Assembly: GCF_024508235.1 (NCBI RefSeq) | Contig: NZ_CP101943.1 | Coordinates: 1 to 64,000 of the forward strand | Direction of reading: 5' to 3' | DNA: 64,000 bases | DNA from: Halococcus qingdaonensis | GTDB lineage: Archaea > Halobacteriota > Halobacteria > Halobacteriales > Halococcaceae | Shown: positions 16,021-25,578 of the stretch, one piece after another | Layout: every line of letters starts with the position of its first letter | Numbering within the stretch: position 1 is the stretch's first letter | Program-made: the position numbers and the translations under genes | Notes under the pieces: model-generated | Database searches by the model: none | What the model was told of the DNA's origin: nothing | Seen by the model: the letters and a program-made list of their open reading frames with translations, nothing else

Positions 16021-16632
16021 ATGAGCGAGCATCCGACGACGATCCGTGAGTATGCCGACTACGCCTGCCCGTTCTGTTATCTCAGCCACCGCTCTCTCGA
16101 CGACTATCGGCAAACGCGGGACGAACCGCTGGTCGTCGATTGGCGACCCTACGATCTCCGGGGCGATAGCCGCGACGCGAACGGCGATATCGATGGCGAG
16201 ATGGGCTATCCGGAGCAGGTCGAGCAGCGCATCGAGCAGCTGCAGGCGGAGCACGACGCAAACGAGATGCTCACTCCCGACACGGTTCCGAAGATCGATT
16301 CGCGCGACGCACAGCTGGTCTCGTTCTTCATCAAAAACAACCACCCCGACCAGTGGATGGTCCTCAATGGCGCGCTGTTCGTGGCGCTGTGGGAGGACGG
16401 CCGCGACATCAGCGACGAGGACGTGCTTGTCGAGGTGGCGTCAAGCGTCGGTGTGGACGACGCCGTTCGCGACGTCTTCGCCGACGACGAATATCGAGAG
16501 CGACTCGCCGAGCAGTTCGACGACGCCCGTCACAACGGCGTCACGGACGTCCCGACCTTCGTCGCGGACGGCCGCACCGAGACGGGGTTCCTCTCGGTCG
16601 ACGACCTCGATGCGTTCGTTCGCGACGAATAG
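16021..16632 (+). CDS. DsbA-family (FrnE-like) thiol oxidoreductase
   Basis: A 203-residue thioredoxin-fold protein with active site Cys16-Pro-Phe-Cys19 after the first strand, a helical insertion (about 65-140) and the cis-Pro loop TDVPTFV near 177-183. This is the FrnE/HCCA-isomerase branch of the DsbA family. There is no signal peptide, so it works in the cytoplasm, probably in thiol redox homeostasis or oxidative stress. The strong TATA box gives a leaderless transcript. It is convergent with argS. Confidence 0.85.
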   Translation: MSEHPTTIREYADYACPFCYLSHRSLDDYRQTRDEPLVVDWRPYDLRGDSRDANGDIDGEMGYPEQVEQRIEQLQAEHDANEMLTPDTVPKIDSRDAQLVSFFIKNNHPDQWMVLNGALFVALWEDGRDISDEDVLVEVASSVGVDDAVRDVFADDEYRERLAEQFDDARHNGVTDVPTFVADGRTETGFLSVDDLDAFVRDE

Positions 16633-16659
16633 CCGGGGATCCTCACCGACAACGGCGGC

Positions 16660-18456
16660 CTACATCGACTCGGGCGCGGCGACGCCGAGCAGGCCGAGCG
16701 CGTTCGCGACCGTTCTCCGGGCTGCGGCCACGAGCGCGAGGCGCTGTCTGCGCACCTCCCCGTCGGCCGAGAGCACGGGACACTCGCGATAGAAGGCGTT
16801 GAACGCCTCGGCGAACGTGCGCGTGTAGGTGGCGACGACGTGTGGGGCGAGTTCGTCGGCCGCGCGCTCGACGACCGCCGGGAATCGTGCGATCACTTCC
16901 AGTAATTCGCGTTCCTCGGCGGTCGTGAGCTCGCTTGCATCGACGATTTCGGGCGCGTCGTCGGCTTCCTCGGCCTCGTCGTCTCGCGGCGGGACCGCTC
17001 GACCCCCCGAGGCGCGTTGCGCCTCGCTGAGAATCCCGCAGGTCCGTGCGTGGACGTACTGGACGTACGGCGCGCTCTGGGCCTCGAAATCGAGCGCACG
17101 CTCCCACTCGAAGGTGATCGACTTTGCGGGCTGTTTCGCCACGATGTCGTAGCGCACCGCGCCGATGCCCACCTGGCGGGCGATGCGCGCCACGTCCTCC
17201 TCGTCGAGTTCGTCGTCGCGGATCCGCGAGTCGAGTCGTGATTCGACCTCCTCGCGGGCGCGCTCGATCGACTCGTCGAGCAGGTCGTCGAGATCGACGC
17301 CGGTGCCCTCGCGGGTGCTCATCCCGCCCTCGGGAAGGTTGATCCAGGAGTAGTAGACCGAATCCAGCTTGTCGGTATCGTTGCCGAGAATCGAGAGCGT
17401 CTCGCGGAGCTGTTCGGCTTGGAGTTTGTGATCCTCTCCCAGTACGGTGACGGCGCGATCGAAGTTGTCGAACTTCCACTCGTGGTGGGCCAGATCGCGC
17501 GTCGTGTAGAGGCTGGTCCCGTCCGAGCGGAGGAAGACGAGGTTCTTCTCGAAGCTCGGCAGTTCGAGCTGCCAGGCATCCTCCTCGTAGACGGCGTATT
17601 CGGTGTCCTTGAGCCGCGCGACGAGATCGTCGGTGCTCCCGTCGCGAATGAACCGGGTCTCTTTGACGAATTCGTCGAAATCCACGGGCAGGCGCGCGAG
17701 CGATTCGCGCATTCCCGAGAGTACACCGTCGACGACCGCCTCGACACGTTCGTAGGTCGCCTCGTCGCCCGCTTCGAGTCCTTCCAGAATCGCACTGATC
17801 TCGTCCTCGGCGTTCGCGCGCTCGCTCTCGCTGGCCTCGTCCAGGAACTCGTTGCCCTTGCGGTAGTAGCGCACGAGGTCGTAGTCGCCGCGCTCGCGCT
17901 CCGGATCGGGGAGGTCGCTTTCGGCGAAGGTCTCGTAGGCCCACGTGAACACGGCCATCTGCCGGCCGGCGTCGTTGACGTAGTAGTGACGCGAGACGTC
18001 GTAGCCGGCGAAATCGAGCACGTTCGCGATCGCGTCGCCGACGATAGGGTTGCGCGCACGGCCGACGTGGACGGGGCCTGTGGGGTTCGCGCTCGTGTGT
18101 TCGACGACGACCGTCTCGTCCTTCGCGTCGAGTCGGCCGAACCCCTCGTCACCGGCCGCCTGCAGGGTGTCGTCGTAGTAGGCCGGCGAGGGGTGGAAGT
18201 TGACGTACGGCCCGGACTGCGAGACCGATTCGATGTAGTCGTACTCGGTGGGATCGATCTCGGCGGCGAGATCGCCGGCGATCTCCGGCGGCGGTGCACC
18301 CACTTCTGCGGCTAGCCGGAAGGCGACGCTGGAGGCGAGCACGGCATCGACGGATTCGGGCGGGTCTTCGATCCCGGGGTCGGTCGGTTCGACGTCGAGC
18401 GCCGAGAGCGCGTCCGACAGCGCCGCCGCGACGTCGGCGCGAAACGAGAGGAACAT
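16660..18456 (-). CDS. argS: Arginyl-tRNA synthetase
   Basis: A 598-residue class I ArgRS. The HIGH signature appears as [12 protein letters not shown] (near residue 129) after NPTGPVHVG; the KMSKS-equivalent loop is [11 protein letters not shown] (near 380); the C-terminal anticodon-binding domain ends with [13 protein letters not shown] 18456 (MFLSFRADV) is preferred to upstream in-frame codons because it begins the conserved N-terminal additional domain. Length is normal for archaea. The next gene upstream on the same strand is a small membrane protein. Confidence 0.96.
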   Translation of the reverse strand: MFLSFRADVAAALSDALSALDVEPTDPGIEDPPESVDAVLASSVAFRLAAEVGAPPPEIAGDLAAEIDPTEYDYIESVSQSGPYVNFHPSPAYYDDTLQAAGDEGFGRLDAKDETVVVEHTSANPTGPVHVGRARNPIVGDAIANVLDFAGYDVSRHYYVNDAGRQMAVFTWAYETFAESDLPDPERERGDYDLVRYYRKGNEFLDEASESERANAEDEISAILEGLEAGDEATYERVEAVVDGVLSGMRESLARLPVDFDEFVKETRFIRDGSTDDLVARLKDTEYAVYEEDAWQLELPSFEKNLVFLRSDGTSLYTTRDLAHHEWKFDNFDRAVTVLGEDHKLQAEQLRETLSILGNDTDKLDSVYYSWINLPEGGMSTREGTGVDLDDLLDESIERAREEVESRLDSRIRDDELDEEDVARIARQVGIGAVRYDIVAKQPAKSITFEWERALDFEAQSAPYVQYVHARTCGILSEAQRASGGRAVPPRDDEAEEADDAPEIVDASELTTAEERELLEVIARFPAVVERAADELAPHVVATYTRTFAEAFNAFYRECPVLSADGEVRRQRLALVAAARRTVANALGLLGVAAPESM

Positions 18457-18534
18457 ACCCCCGCTTCCGTGGCTCTCACTAAATGCGTGTTGGGTTCTCC
18501 GCGCACCAGTACGCGAGTGCGCCGCGCACCGCAA

Positions 18535-18858
18535 TCAAAGCCATACCTCGATGGCGAACGCGGCGACGAGAATTGCCGCGAGCGTACCGCCGACGAGTGC
18601 CGCGAGTTCGAACCACCGCCGCGGTGTCGGCTCGGTCCCGTGATCCATCGACTCCGGGCGTATGTAGGTGTATCCGGCCAGCACGAACCAGAAGGCTGCG
18701 GCGACGACGTTGCCGATTGTGTTGATTGCAATGCCCTCTGACAGAGCGTACCAGCCGCCGAGCAGTGCGAAGAACGCTCCACCGACGACATGGAGAAGCG
18801 CCATGAAATCCGCTCGCCGTATCTCCAACGGGAAGCGATTGGTATCCGCAGCGCTCAT
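18535..18858 (-). CDS. Small three-helix membrane protein
   Basis: A 107-residue protein with three predicted transmembrane helices, about residues 19-38 (MALLHVVGGAFFALLGGW), 44-64 (INTIGNVVAAAFWFVLAGYTY) and 84-104. Residues 65-83 form a charged loop (RPESMDHGTEPTPRRW). I do not recognise the family. An internal ATG at residue 19 could be an alternative start. It lies 78 bases upstream of argS on the same strand and may be co-transcribed. Confidence 0.6.
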   Translation of the reverse strand: MSAADTNRFPLEIRRADFMALLHVVGGAFFALLGGWYALSEGIAINTIGNVVAAAFWFVLAGYTYIRPESMDHGTEPTPRRWFELAALVGGTLAAILVAAFAIEVWL

Positions 18859-19069
18859 ACTTCGTCTCGCTACGAGAAGGTCACAAATGACGGTGGCGGT
18901 TGCCCAACACTCACGTTATGTCAGTTCGAGCCACTGGCCGCTGGCAAAGGCTAAGTGGAAAATTTCACGAAACTTCTTCAGAGTATTCTTTCATCTGCGT
19001 TTCGATGAGGCGGTCATCACTCGCGTGACCTGTAAATGAACGAAACGCTTGTCCAATGCATTATTGCAG

Positions 19070-19363
19070 ATGGCGCAGAATGCCGAATGCATGGAGCGTC
19101 TCTACGTATACAACGGTGCGCTCGCCATCGTGGGGATTTCGCTCGGATTTAACGCAGTGCCCTCGCTTCTCGCAGGAGAACGAAGTGTTTCGTTACTACT
19201 GATCGCAGTCGGCTCTTGTGGGATGATCGTCGCTGCCGTTTACCAGTCGCTCACAACTGATCCTGCCGAATTCACGATCTCCGCAGGTGCGCTCCTTACT
19301 TTGATAGGCGCTGCCTGTCTGTCTCTGGCTGGTACTGCCTTGGAGTTCTTGACTACACCGTAG
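19070..19363 (+). CDS. Small membrane protein, unknown function
   Basis: A 97-residue protein with three hydrophobic helices, about residues 13-35, 42-62 and 73-93, the last rich in Leu, Ala and Gly. No motif is recognised. The start is uncertain: ATG 19070, ATG 19091 (MERLYVY) and TTG 19049 are all in frame. Base composition here, and in the 200 bases before it, is lower in GC than the surroundings, so the gene may be acquired or weakly constrained. Confidence 0.5.
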   Translation: MAQNAECMERLYVYNGALAIVGISLGFNAVPSLLAGERSVSLLLIAVGSCGMIVAAVYQSLTTDPAEFTISAGALLTLIGAACLSLAGTALEFLTTP

Positions 19364-19541
19364 GCACGTCCTTACTCCGCACTGCCCATTCGCCGGACGC
19401 CGCACTGAGAATGTAAAATTCGTCTACCATTCTTCCCCGAAAGCCGAGGGGTTTACTGTCGTCGACCCTATCGTTCGATGATTACTGTTCGCCCGCGCCT
19501 CGTATCATCACGTTTTCGGTACGCATACCATATCCGGCACG

Positions 19542-19547
19542 CTTATG
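19542..19547 (+). promoter_or_regulatory. TATA-like box of rbkR-ribB
   Basis: cttatg lies 25-30 bases before ATG 19572. The upstream in-frame ATG at 19545 falls inside this box, so 19572 is the likely start. RbkR operators are expected near here but I cannot point to one. Confidence 0.5.
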
Positions 19548-19571
19548 CGGGACGACGCCTTTTATTCAGTC

Positions 19572-20276
19572 ATGCCGATGGCAACCGAGGGCGCGATCGG
19601 GAACGACGAACTCGCCACCCTCAAGCTGCTGGCGCTCGACGGAGCGCTCGACAGCGACGTCAAGATTTCCTGTGCGAACCTCGCGGCCGACCTCGATGCC
19701 TCGACCCAGACCGCCTCCAGACGCCTCCAGCATCTCGACGACGCGAACTTACTCACCCGCGAGACCGTCGCCGACGGCCAGTGGGTCGCGGTGACCGAGG
19801 ACGGCGAGCGCGCGCTGCGGGCCGAACACGCCGACTACCGACGCCTGTTCGAGGAGCACTCGACGATTTCGCTCGACGGGACGGTCACGAGCGGGATGGG
19901 CGAGGGTCGCCACTACATCTCGCTGTCGGGCTACATGGCGCAGTTCGAGGATCGACTGGGCTATGAGCCGTTCCCTGGGACGCTCAACGTCTCGCTCGCC
20001 GCCGAGAGCACTAGGACGCGGACGGCGCTTGACGCGGCCGAACCGGTCGAGATCGACGGCTGGGAGGACGACGAGCGAACCTACGGCCCGGCGTTTTGCT
20101 ATCCCGCGACCGTCTTGTACGACGAGGCGGAATACGACCGTGCCCACGTCATCGCGCCCGAACGGACCCATCACGACGAGGACAAGCTCGAAGTCATCGC
20201 ACCGGTGAAACTCCGCGAGGAGCTCGGGCTCGAAGACGAGGACCCCGTCACCGTGCACATCGAGGTGGCACCGTGA
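19572..20276 (+). CDS. rbkR: RbkR-type transcriptional regulator / CTP-dependent riboflavin kinase
   Basis: A 234-residue two-domain protein. Residues about 8-90 form a winged helix ([15 protein letters not shown], then [10 protein letters not shown]). Residues about 100-234 are the archaeal CTP-dependent riboflavin kinase: [10 protein letters not shown] near 109-118, and PGTLNVSL near 136. Fusions of this type are described as RbkR, which makes FMN and regulates riboflavin genes. The adjoining ribB overlaps by four bases (GTGA), fitting that role: the regulator senses the pathway and controls its first committed step. Confidence 0.9.
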   Translation: MPMATEGAIGNDELATLKLLALDGALDSDVKISCANLAADLDASTQTASRRLQHLDDANLLTRETVADGQWVAVTEDGERALRAEHADYRRLFEEHSTISLDGTVTSGMGEGRHYISLSGYMAQFEDRLGYEPFPGTLNVSLAAESTRTRTALDAAEPVEIDGWEDDERTYGPAFCYPATVLYDEAEYDRAHVIAPERTHHDEDKLEVIAPVKLREELGLEDEDPVTVHIEVAP

Positions 20277-20956
20277 CCTCGCGAACGAGCGATCACGCGG
20301 TCGATCACGGGAGCGCGGAGCCAGTCCAGCGCGCGATCGACGCGATGGCCACGGGCGGGCCGGTGCTCGTCCACGACGCCGCCGACCGCGAGGGCGAGAC
20401 CGATCTCATTTATCCTGCCGATGCCGTCACGCCCGACTCGGTCGCGCGCCTGCGCAACGACGCCGGCGGGCTGGTCTGTGTCGCGCTCTCCGATCCCGTG
20501 GCCCGTGCGTTCGATCTCCCCTTCGCCCGCGAGGCGATCGATCACCCTGCGGCCGACGGGGGAAAACTGAGCTACGGCGACCGGTCGTCGTTCTCGCTGA
20601 CGGTGAACCACCGTGACACCTACACCGGTATCACTGACGACGATAGATCGAAAACCATCACTGCGCTCGGTCGTGCGGCCGCCGCACCCGATGAGACTGA
20701 TTTCGCCGACGAGTTCCGCGCGCCGGGTCACGTCCATCTGCTCCGTGGGGCCACCGAGGGAGTTGACGACCGCCGTGGCCACACCGAACTCGCGCTCGCG
20801 CTGGCCGATACGGCCGACCGACCGCCGGCGGTCGTCGTCTGTGAGATGCTCGATGATTCGGGCGGAGCGCTCTCGCCGGCGGGCGCGCAGGCCTACGCCG
20901 AGCGCAACGATCTGGTGTACGTCGAGGGGCGCGATCTCCTCGACGCCTTCCGTTAG
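20273..20956 (+). CDS. ribB: 3,4-dihydroxy-2-butanone 4-phosphate synthase
   Basis: A 227-residue DHBP synthase, which turns ribulose 5-phosphate into the four-carbon unit of riboflavin. The acidic loop DREGETD near residues 37-43 and the PGHVHLLRG segment near 153-161 are the metal and substrate motifs; [12 protein letters not shown] closes the domain. It starts at GTG 20273, overlapping the rbkR stop (GTGA), so it is translationally coupled. There is no GTP cyclohydrolase II fusion, as usual in archaea. Its last four bases overlap the convergent nhaC gene. Confidence 0.92.
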   Translation: MTSRTSDHAVDHGSAEPVQRAIDAMATGGPVLVHDAADREGETDLIYPADAVTPDSVARLRNDAGGLVCVALSDPVARAFDLPFAREAIDHPAADGGKLSYGDRSSFSLTVNHRDTYTGITDDDRSKTITALGRAAAAPDETDFADEFRAPGHVHLLRGATEGVDDRRGHTELALALADTADRPPAVVVCEMLDDSGGALSPAGAQAYAERNDLVYVEGRDLLDAFR

Positions 20957-22392
20957 TCGTCGGCGGCCGTCGCCGCGTCCGTCGGTGTGCGCTGGCCGGT
21001 GCCGCGACCCGTATAGGCCATCACGAACAGTACCGCCGGCGAGAGAAAGCCGAAGAAGTAGTACGGAACGAACGCCCACGAGGTGGCGAACCCGAGCACG
21101 CCGGCCATGTAGACCGCGCCGGCGTGCCACGGGAAGAGCGGGCCGGAGGGCGTGCCGGCGGCTTCGACCGCCCGTGAGAGGTCGGTCGTCTCCAGATCAT
21201 ACTCGTCGTAGAGGCTGCGCAGGCTGAGCCCCGGAACGACGATGCTCATGTACTGCTGGGCGGTGACGGCGTTGGTCACCATCGCGGCCACGCCCGTACC
21301 GGCGACGAGCGAGGCCGACGAGTCGATCGCCGCCGTGAGATGGTGGGCGAGCGTCGCCAATATTCCCGTGCGTTCGAGCAGTCCGCCCAGCGAGAGCGCG
21401 GCGACGACGACCGCGATCGTCCAGGCCGAGCCGGTGACGCCGCCCGCGGCGAGCAGTTCGTTGACGACCTCGCTCCCTGTTTCCGGGGCAGTACCGTTCA
21501 GAAAGACGTCCCACGCGCGGGTGAAGGAGACGCCCTGGGCGACAATCGTGGTCAGCACGCCCGAGAAGACGCCCGCGAGGAGCGACGGCAGCGCTGGTAT
21601 GCCGTAGAGTGCGAAGCCGAACGTCACGAGCAGCGGAAGGAAAACGAGCGGGCCGAGCGCGTACGACGACGCGAGCGGATCGCTGATGGCGGCGACGTTC
21701 GCGCCGCTCGGGTCGATGACGACCGCGCCGAGGGCTGCGTAGGCGAGCACCGAGAGGCCGAACGCGACGAGCGTGCCCACGCGCATCGCGTTGATGTGGT
21801 CGTAGAGATCGCTGTCGGTGACGGCGGCCGCGAGGTTCGTCGTGTCCGAGAGGGGGCTCTGCTTGTCGCCCGCATAGGCACCCGAGACGACCGCACCCGC
21901 CGTCATCGGCGCGGGGATGCCGAGTCCCTCGCCGATGCCAAGGAAGGCGACGCCGAGCGTTCCCACCGTGGTCCACGAGGAACCGACCGCGACCGCGACG
22001 ACCGCCGCGAGCAGCGCCGCCACGGGGAGGAAGATCGCCGGCGAGAGCAGCCCGAGGCCGTAGTACATCAGCCCCGGGATCGTGCCCGCGCTCGTCCACG
22101 TCGCGATCAGCCCGTAGATGACGAACAGGATGAGGATCGCCTGAAGCCCCATCCGTAGCCCGCTCGCGGCGGCCTCGTAGATCCCCTCCCAATCGTAGCC
22201 GAGTCGGTAGTGGACGAACAGCCCGGTGACGACGATCGCCCACAGCAGCGGCCCGTGCGGCGCGAGGCCGAGATAGCCCGAGCCGACGCCCAGGGCGACC
22301 ACGACCGCACCGACCGGCACGAGCGCCTCGGCGAGGCTTGGCCGTTGCGACGGCGCGAGATCCTCGTAGGACAGCGGTTCGAACTCGCTCAT
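20953..22392 (-). CDS. nhaC: NhaC-type Na+/H+ antiporter
   Basis: A 479-residue polytopic membrane protein with about 11-12 hydrophobic helices. The family core GDKQSPLSDTTNLA (near residues 175-188) is typical of NhaC antiporters, where the Asp/Ser/Thr cluster handles Na+. It expels sodium in exchange for protons, expected in a cell living in molar salt. ATG 22392 is preferred to GTG 22398 because of the TATA box at 22416-22422. It is monocistronic and convergent with ribB. Confidence 0.9.
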   Translation of the reverse strand: MSEFEPLSYEDLAPSQRPSLAEALVPVGAVVVALGVGSGYLGLAPHGPLLWAIVVTGLFVHYRLGYDWEGIYEAAASGLRMGLQAILILFVIYGLIATWTSAGTIPGLMYYGLGLLSPAIFLPVAALLAAVVAVAVGSSWTTVGTLGVAFLGIGEGLGIPAPMTAGAVVSGAYAGDKQSPLSDTTNLAAAVTDSDLYDHINAMRVGTLVAFGLSVLAYAALGAVVIDPSGANVAAISDPLASSYALGPLVFLPLLVTFGFALYGIPALPSLLAGVFSGVLTTIVAQGVSFTRAWDVFLNGTAPETGSEVVNELLAAGGVTGSAWTIAVVVAALSLGGLLERTGILATLAHHLTAAIDSSASLVAGTGVAAMVTNAVTAQQYMSIVVPGLSLRSLYDEYDLETTDLSRAVEAAGTPSGPLFPWHAGAVYMAGVLGFATSWAFVPYYFFGFLSPAVLFVMAYTGRGTGQRTPTDAATAADD

Positions 22393-22415
22393 CGACACCG
22401 GCTAATTCACGGAGG

Positions 22416-22422
22416 TAATTAA
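22416..22422 (-). promoter_or_regulatory. TATA box of nhaC
   Basis: taattaa (ttaatta on the minus strand) lies 24-30 bases before ATG 22392. Confidence 0.6.
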
Positions 22423-22494
22423 GCGACGCGGAATAATAACCAGAGCGTATTCCACATGTCTGCAGGCAAGGATTGCACGAACCGACACTCGTGG

Positions 22495-22500
22495 ATTTAA
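22495..22500 (+). promoter_or_regulatory. TATA-like box of ilvE
   Basis: atttaa lies 25-30 bases before ATG 22525, fixing this start over in-frame codons from 22504. Confidence 0.6.
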
Positions 22501-22524
22501 GACGTGGCCAGCCGTTCGATCGGT

Positions 22525-23457
22525 ATGAGCGGTTTCGATGACATGGACGTCGACACGATCTGGATGGACGGCGAGTTCGTCGACTGGGACGAGGCACAGG
22601 TCCACGTCCTCACCCACGGACTGCACTACGGCTCGGGCATCTTCGAGGGCGTCCGCTGCTACGACACCGAGGAGGGCCCGGCGATCTTCCGCTGGGACGA
22701 ACACCTCGACCGGTTCTACAACTCCGCGAAACCCTACGACATGGAGATCGACCACTCGCGCGAGGAGCTCACCGAGGCGACGCTCGAACTCATCGAGCGT
22801 CAGGATCTCCAGTCGTGTTACATCCGCCCGCTGGCCTACTACGGCTACAACAGCCTGGGCGTGAGTCCACAGGACTGTCCCACCAAGACCGCCATCGCCT
22901 GCTGGCCGTGGGGCACCTATCTCGGCGAGGAGGCGCTCGAAAACGGCGTCGACGTGATGGTCTCGTCGTGGCGCAAACACGCCTCCAGCCAGGTCCCGAC
23001 GAACGCGAAGACCACAGGACTGTACGTCAACTCGATGCTCGCCGGTGAGGAGGCCCGCCGCAACGACTACGTCGAGGCGATCGTCCTCAACAAGGAGGGC
23101 AACGTCGCCGAAGGGCCGGGCGAGAACATCTTCCTCGTCAACGACGGCGAGATCTACACGCCCGGCCTCGCCGAGAGCATCCTCGATGGTATCACCCGCC
23201 GGACGGCCATCACGCTCGCGCGCGATCTCGGCTACACGGTCCACGACGAGGCAGCCATCAGCCGCGGCGAGCTCTACACCGCCGACGAACTGTTCTTCAC
23301 GGGCAGCGCCGCCGAGATCACCCCCATCCGTTCGGTCGACGACGTCACGATCGGCCCGGGCGAGCGCGGCCCCGTCACCGAGGAGCTCCAATCGAAGTTC
23401 TTCGAGGTCGTCGAACGCCGCACCGACGACTACGACGAGTGGTTCACCTACCCCTGA
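22525..23457 (+). CDS. ilvE: Branched-chain amino acid aminotransferase
   Basis: A 310-residue fold-type IV PLP enzyme that makes or degrades Leu, Ile and Val. The PLP Lys is near 162 in VPTNAKTTG; other signatures are HGLHYGSGIFEGVRCY (near 33-48), the GNVAEGPGENIF loop (near 193-204) and ELFFTGSAAEITP (near 256-268). Full length. A TATA box 28 bases upstream gives a leaderless message. Directly after its stop come a T-run, a strong hairpin and dispersed repeat copy B. Confidence 0.94.
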   Translation: MSGFDDMDVDTIWMDGEFVDWDEAQVHVLTHGLHYGSGIFEGVRCYDTEEGPAIFRWDEHLDRFYNSAKPYDMEIDHSREELTEATLELIERQDLQSCYIRPLAYYGYNSLGVSPQDCPTKTAIACWPWGTYLGEEALENGVDVMVSSWRKHASSQVPTNAKTTGLYVNSMLAGEEARRNDYVEAIVLNKEGNVAEGPGENIFLVNDGEIYTPGLAESILDGITRRTAITLARDLGYTVHDEAAISRGELYTADELFFTGSAAEITPIRSVDDVTIGPGERGPVTEELQSKFFEVVERRTDDYDEWFTYP

Positions 23458-23703
23458 AGCCCCACCTTTTTGCTGCGAGGGGTCGCCTGCGGCGACCCCC
23501 GCTTGCAAAAATCTGGACCAAAAACTCCCGCTCGCTCACTCCGTTCGCTCACGGTGAACCGCGCTCGTTCCACTCGCGCGGATGCTACACTTTCCGCACC
23601 GACCGCAGAACCCCTCGCTCCCTCACATCCGTTCGGTCGCTCGCCCTTCATCCGCCGAGGCCCCGCGCCGCAGCGCAACCGCCGCCGGCCGCCGCCCGGC
23701 GCT
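23458..23703. repeat. Dispersed intergenic repeat, copy B
   Basis: No gene is supported. This is the second copy of the repeat seen at 11965-12250, in the same orientation and again immediately 3' of a plus-strand metabolic gene. Long shared blocks include aaaaactcccgctc, ggtgaaccgcgctcgtt, cactcgcgcggatgct, accgcagaa and cgcccttcatcc. Copies differ by small indels (for example an extra cactccgttcgct near 23538 here), so they are diverged relatives rather than recent duplicates. It extends to the end of moeA2. Confidence 0.7.
23467..23499 (+). terminator. T-run and hairpin after ilvE
   Basis: ttttt at 23467-23471 is followed by a perfect 9-base stem, ggggtcgcc / ggcgacccc, with loop tgc (23479-23499). 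The order (T-run first) differs from bacterial terminators; the T-run alone is enough for archaeal termination. The hairpin is part of the dispersed repeat. Confidence 0.45.
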
Positions 23704-25578
23704 TCAGCGGCCGTAGCCGGGCAGCACGTCGAGCAGGTCGTCGATCGCGTCGAGTTCGCGGTCGAGCTCTTCGACACCGGCTTTGTCCATTCGTTCGGGA
23801 TTCGCGAGCACGTGCACTCGCTCGGTGCCGATTGGAACGAACCCACAGCCGAGGTTCGCGGCCGTCGCGCGCAGGCCGAGCCCGACGTCGGCATCGCCCG
23901 CGAGTATCCGGCGCGCGGGGCTCTCGTGGGCCTGGACGGTGAACTCGAACCCGTCGATCGCTTCGACGAGTTCGTGGCGCTCCATCCCGCGCTCGTCGGC
24001 GAGTTCCGCGAGCGCGTTCCCGAGGCTCGTCCGGAGTCCCGACTCGGTCGGCCGGTTGACGAAGCGTAGATCCTCGTCCACGAGCTCTCCAAGCCCCGTC
24101 ACACCCTCCGGATTCCCGTCAGGCACGACGAGCCCCCATTCACGCGTCCAGCCGCCGATCTCGGTACCGATTTCGGTATCGATCGAACTCACACCGATGT
24201 CGGTCACGCCGTCGCGCAAGTAGCGCTGCCCGCCACGACTGCCCTGGCGCAGATAGCGCGGGCGATCTAGGCGATCGAGCAGTCGCGAGAAGAGTGGGTC
24301 ATCCTCACCGACGCCGAACAGCGTCGGCGGGCGGACGTCCGGCGAGAACAGCTCGACCGTCACCCGCTCGCCCTCGTCGAGATAGTTGACGTCGGCCGGC
24401 ATCGCGACGATCCCGTCCGCCTCGACGAGGCTCGTGGTCGCGCCGCTGCCCTTGTCGACGGGCGCGGCCAATAGTTCCCCGTCGCCGTTCGTCACCAATC
24501 CGATCGGCACGAGCCGGCGGCGACCGCCGTCGTAGCGTTCCCGACTCGCCATCCGCGCCTCGACGGTCGCCGTTTCGGGTTCCGGCAGTCCCGCAGCGCG
24601 GCGGATGGCCGGTGCGACGAACGTTCGGAAGATCGACAGCGCCGAGACCGGATAGCCCGGCAGGCCGACGTACGCCGCCTCGTCTAGCCGGCCGACGAGC
24701 ATCGGCTTGCCCGGCTTGATCGCCACCCCGTGCAGGAACAGCTCGCCCTGCTCGTCGATGACGCGATAGACGACGTCGACGGCGCTCGCGGAGGTCGACC
24801 CCGACGAGAGCACGAGGTCGCACTCGTCGGCCGCCTTTCGAAGCACTCGCTCCATCGCGTCCATGTCGTCGCCCGCGTGTGGGTAGAGAATCGGCTCGCC
24901 GCCGGCCTCCCTGACGCCCGCCGCGGTCGTGTAGCTGTTCACGTCGTATATCTGCCCGCGCCCGCTGTCGAGCTCCCTGCCCGGTCGGACGAGTTCGTCA
25001 CCCGTCGAGACGATGCCGACCCGCGGGCTCGCGCGCACGGGCACCTCGTCGATCCCGAGCGCCGACAACAGTCCGATCTCGCGGGCGGTGAGGTGCGTTC
25101 CGGGACCGAGCGCGCGCTCGCCGGCCGCGATGTCCGCACCAGCGGCCATCACGTTCTCGCCCGGCGTCACGGCGGTGTCCACGTGCACCGTCTCGTCCTC
25201 CTCGTCAGTTTGCTCGACGGGCACCATCGCGTCGGCCCCGTCGGGCATCACGGCCCCGGTGGCGATCTCGACGGCCTCCCCGCTTCCGGGATCGACGGCC
25301 GGGCGCTGGCCCGCTTCGACGGTTCCAACGAGGGTGAGCGTGACGGGATCGCCCTCGCTCGCGCCGAAGGTGTCTCGCGCACGGAGCGCGTAGCCGTCGA
25401 GCCCCGACCGATCGAACCCCGGCACGTCCAGGCCGGCATCGACCCGTTCGGCGAGCACTCGTCCGTTCGCCTCGGCGAGCGGCACGCTCTCGCTCCCACT
25501 GCCGATGTCGAGCCCGGCGATCGTCTCGTGGGCTTCCTCGGGGGATGCGAGATCGCGGAACTCCTTTCGTCCGCTCAT
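23704..25578 (-). CDS. moeA: MoeA with C-terminal periplasmic-binding-like domain
   Basis: A 624-residue protein. Residues about 1-410 are MoeA, molybdopterin molybdenumtransferase, with the loops DRSGLDGYALRA (near 58), GAVMPDGADAMVPVEQ (near 108), STGDELV (near 190), the SSGSTSASAVD glycine/serine loop (near 258) and GLPGYPVSAL (near 308). Residues about 430-624 form a PBP-like domain (RYLRQGSRGGQRYL, ADVGLGLRATAANLGCGFVPI) like that fused to MoeA or ModE in other prokaryotes and thought to bind molybdate, tungstate or a precursor. The start overlaps the stop of the upstream moeA by four bases. The longer paralogue may serve a different metal (W versus Mo), which is inference. Confidence 0.9.
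   Translation of the reverse strand: MSGRKEFRDLASPEEAHETIAGLDIGSGSESVPLAEANGRVLAERVDAGLDVPGFDRSGLDGYALRARDTFGASEGDPVTLTLVGTVEAGQRPAVDPGSGEAVEIATGAVMPDGADAMVPVEQTDEEDETVHVDTAVTPGENVMAAGADIAAGERALGPGTHLTAREIGLLSALGIDEVPVRASPRVGIVSTGDELVRPGRELDSGRGQIYDVNSYTTAAGVREAGGEPILYPHAGDDMDAMERVLRKAADECDLVLSSGSTSASAVDVVYRVIDEQGELFLHGVAIKPGKPMLVGRLDEAAYVGLPGYPVSALSIFRTFVAPAIRRAAGLPEPETATVEARMASRERYDGGRRRLVPIGLVTNGDGELLAAPVDKGSGATTSLVEADGIVAMPADVNYLDEGERVTVELFSPDVRPPTLFGVGEDDPLFSRLLDRLDRPRYLRQGSRGGQRYLRDGVTDIGVSSIDTEIGTEIGGWTREWGLVVPDGNPEGVTGLGELVDEDLRFVNRPTESGLRTSLGNALAELADERGMERHELVEAIDGFEFTVQAHESPARRILAGDADVGLGLRATAANLGCGFVPIGTERVHVLANPERMDKAGVEELDRELDAIDDLLDVLPGYGR

Noticed and set aside
14428-16344. A 638-residue minus-strand frame
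   Set aside because: It runs antisense through the MinD/ParA and DsbA-like genes and overlaps aRF1 out of frame; there is no motif and the composition is biased.
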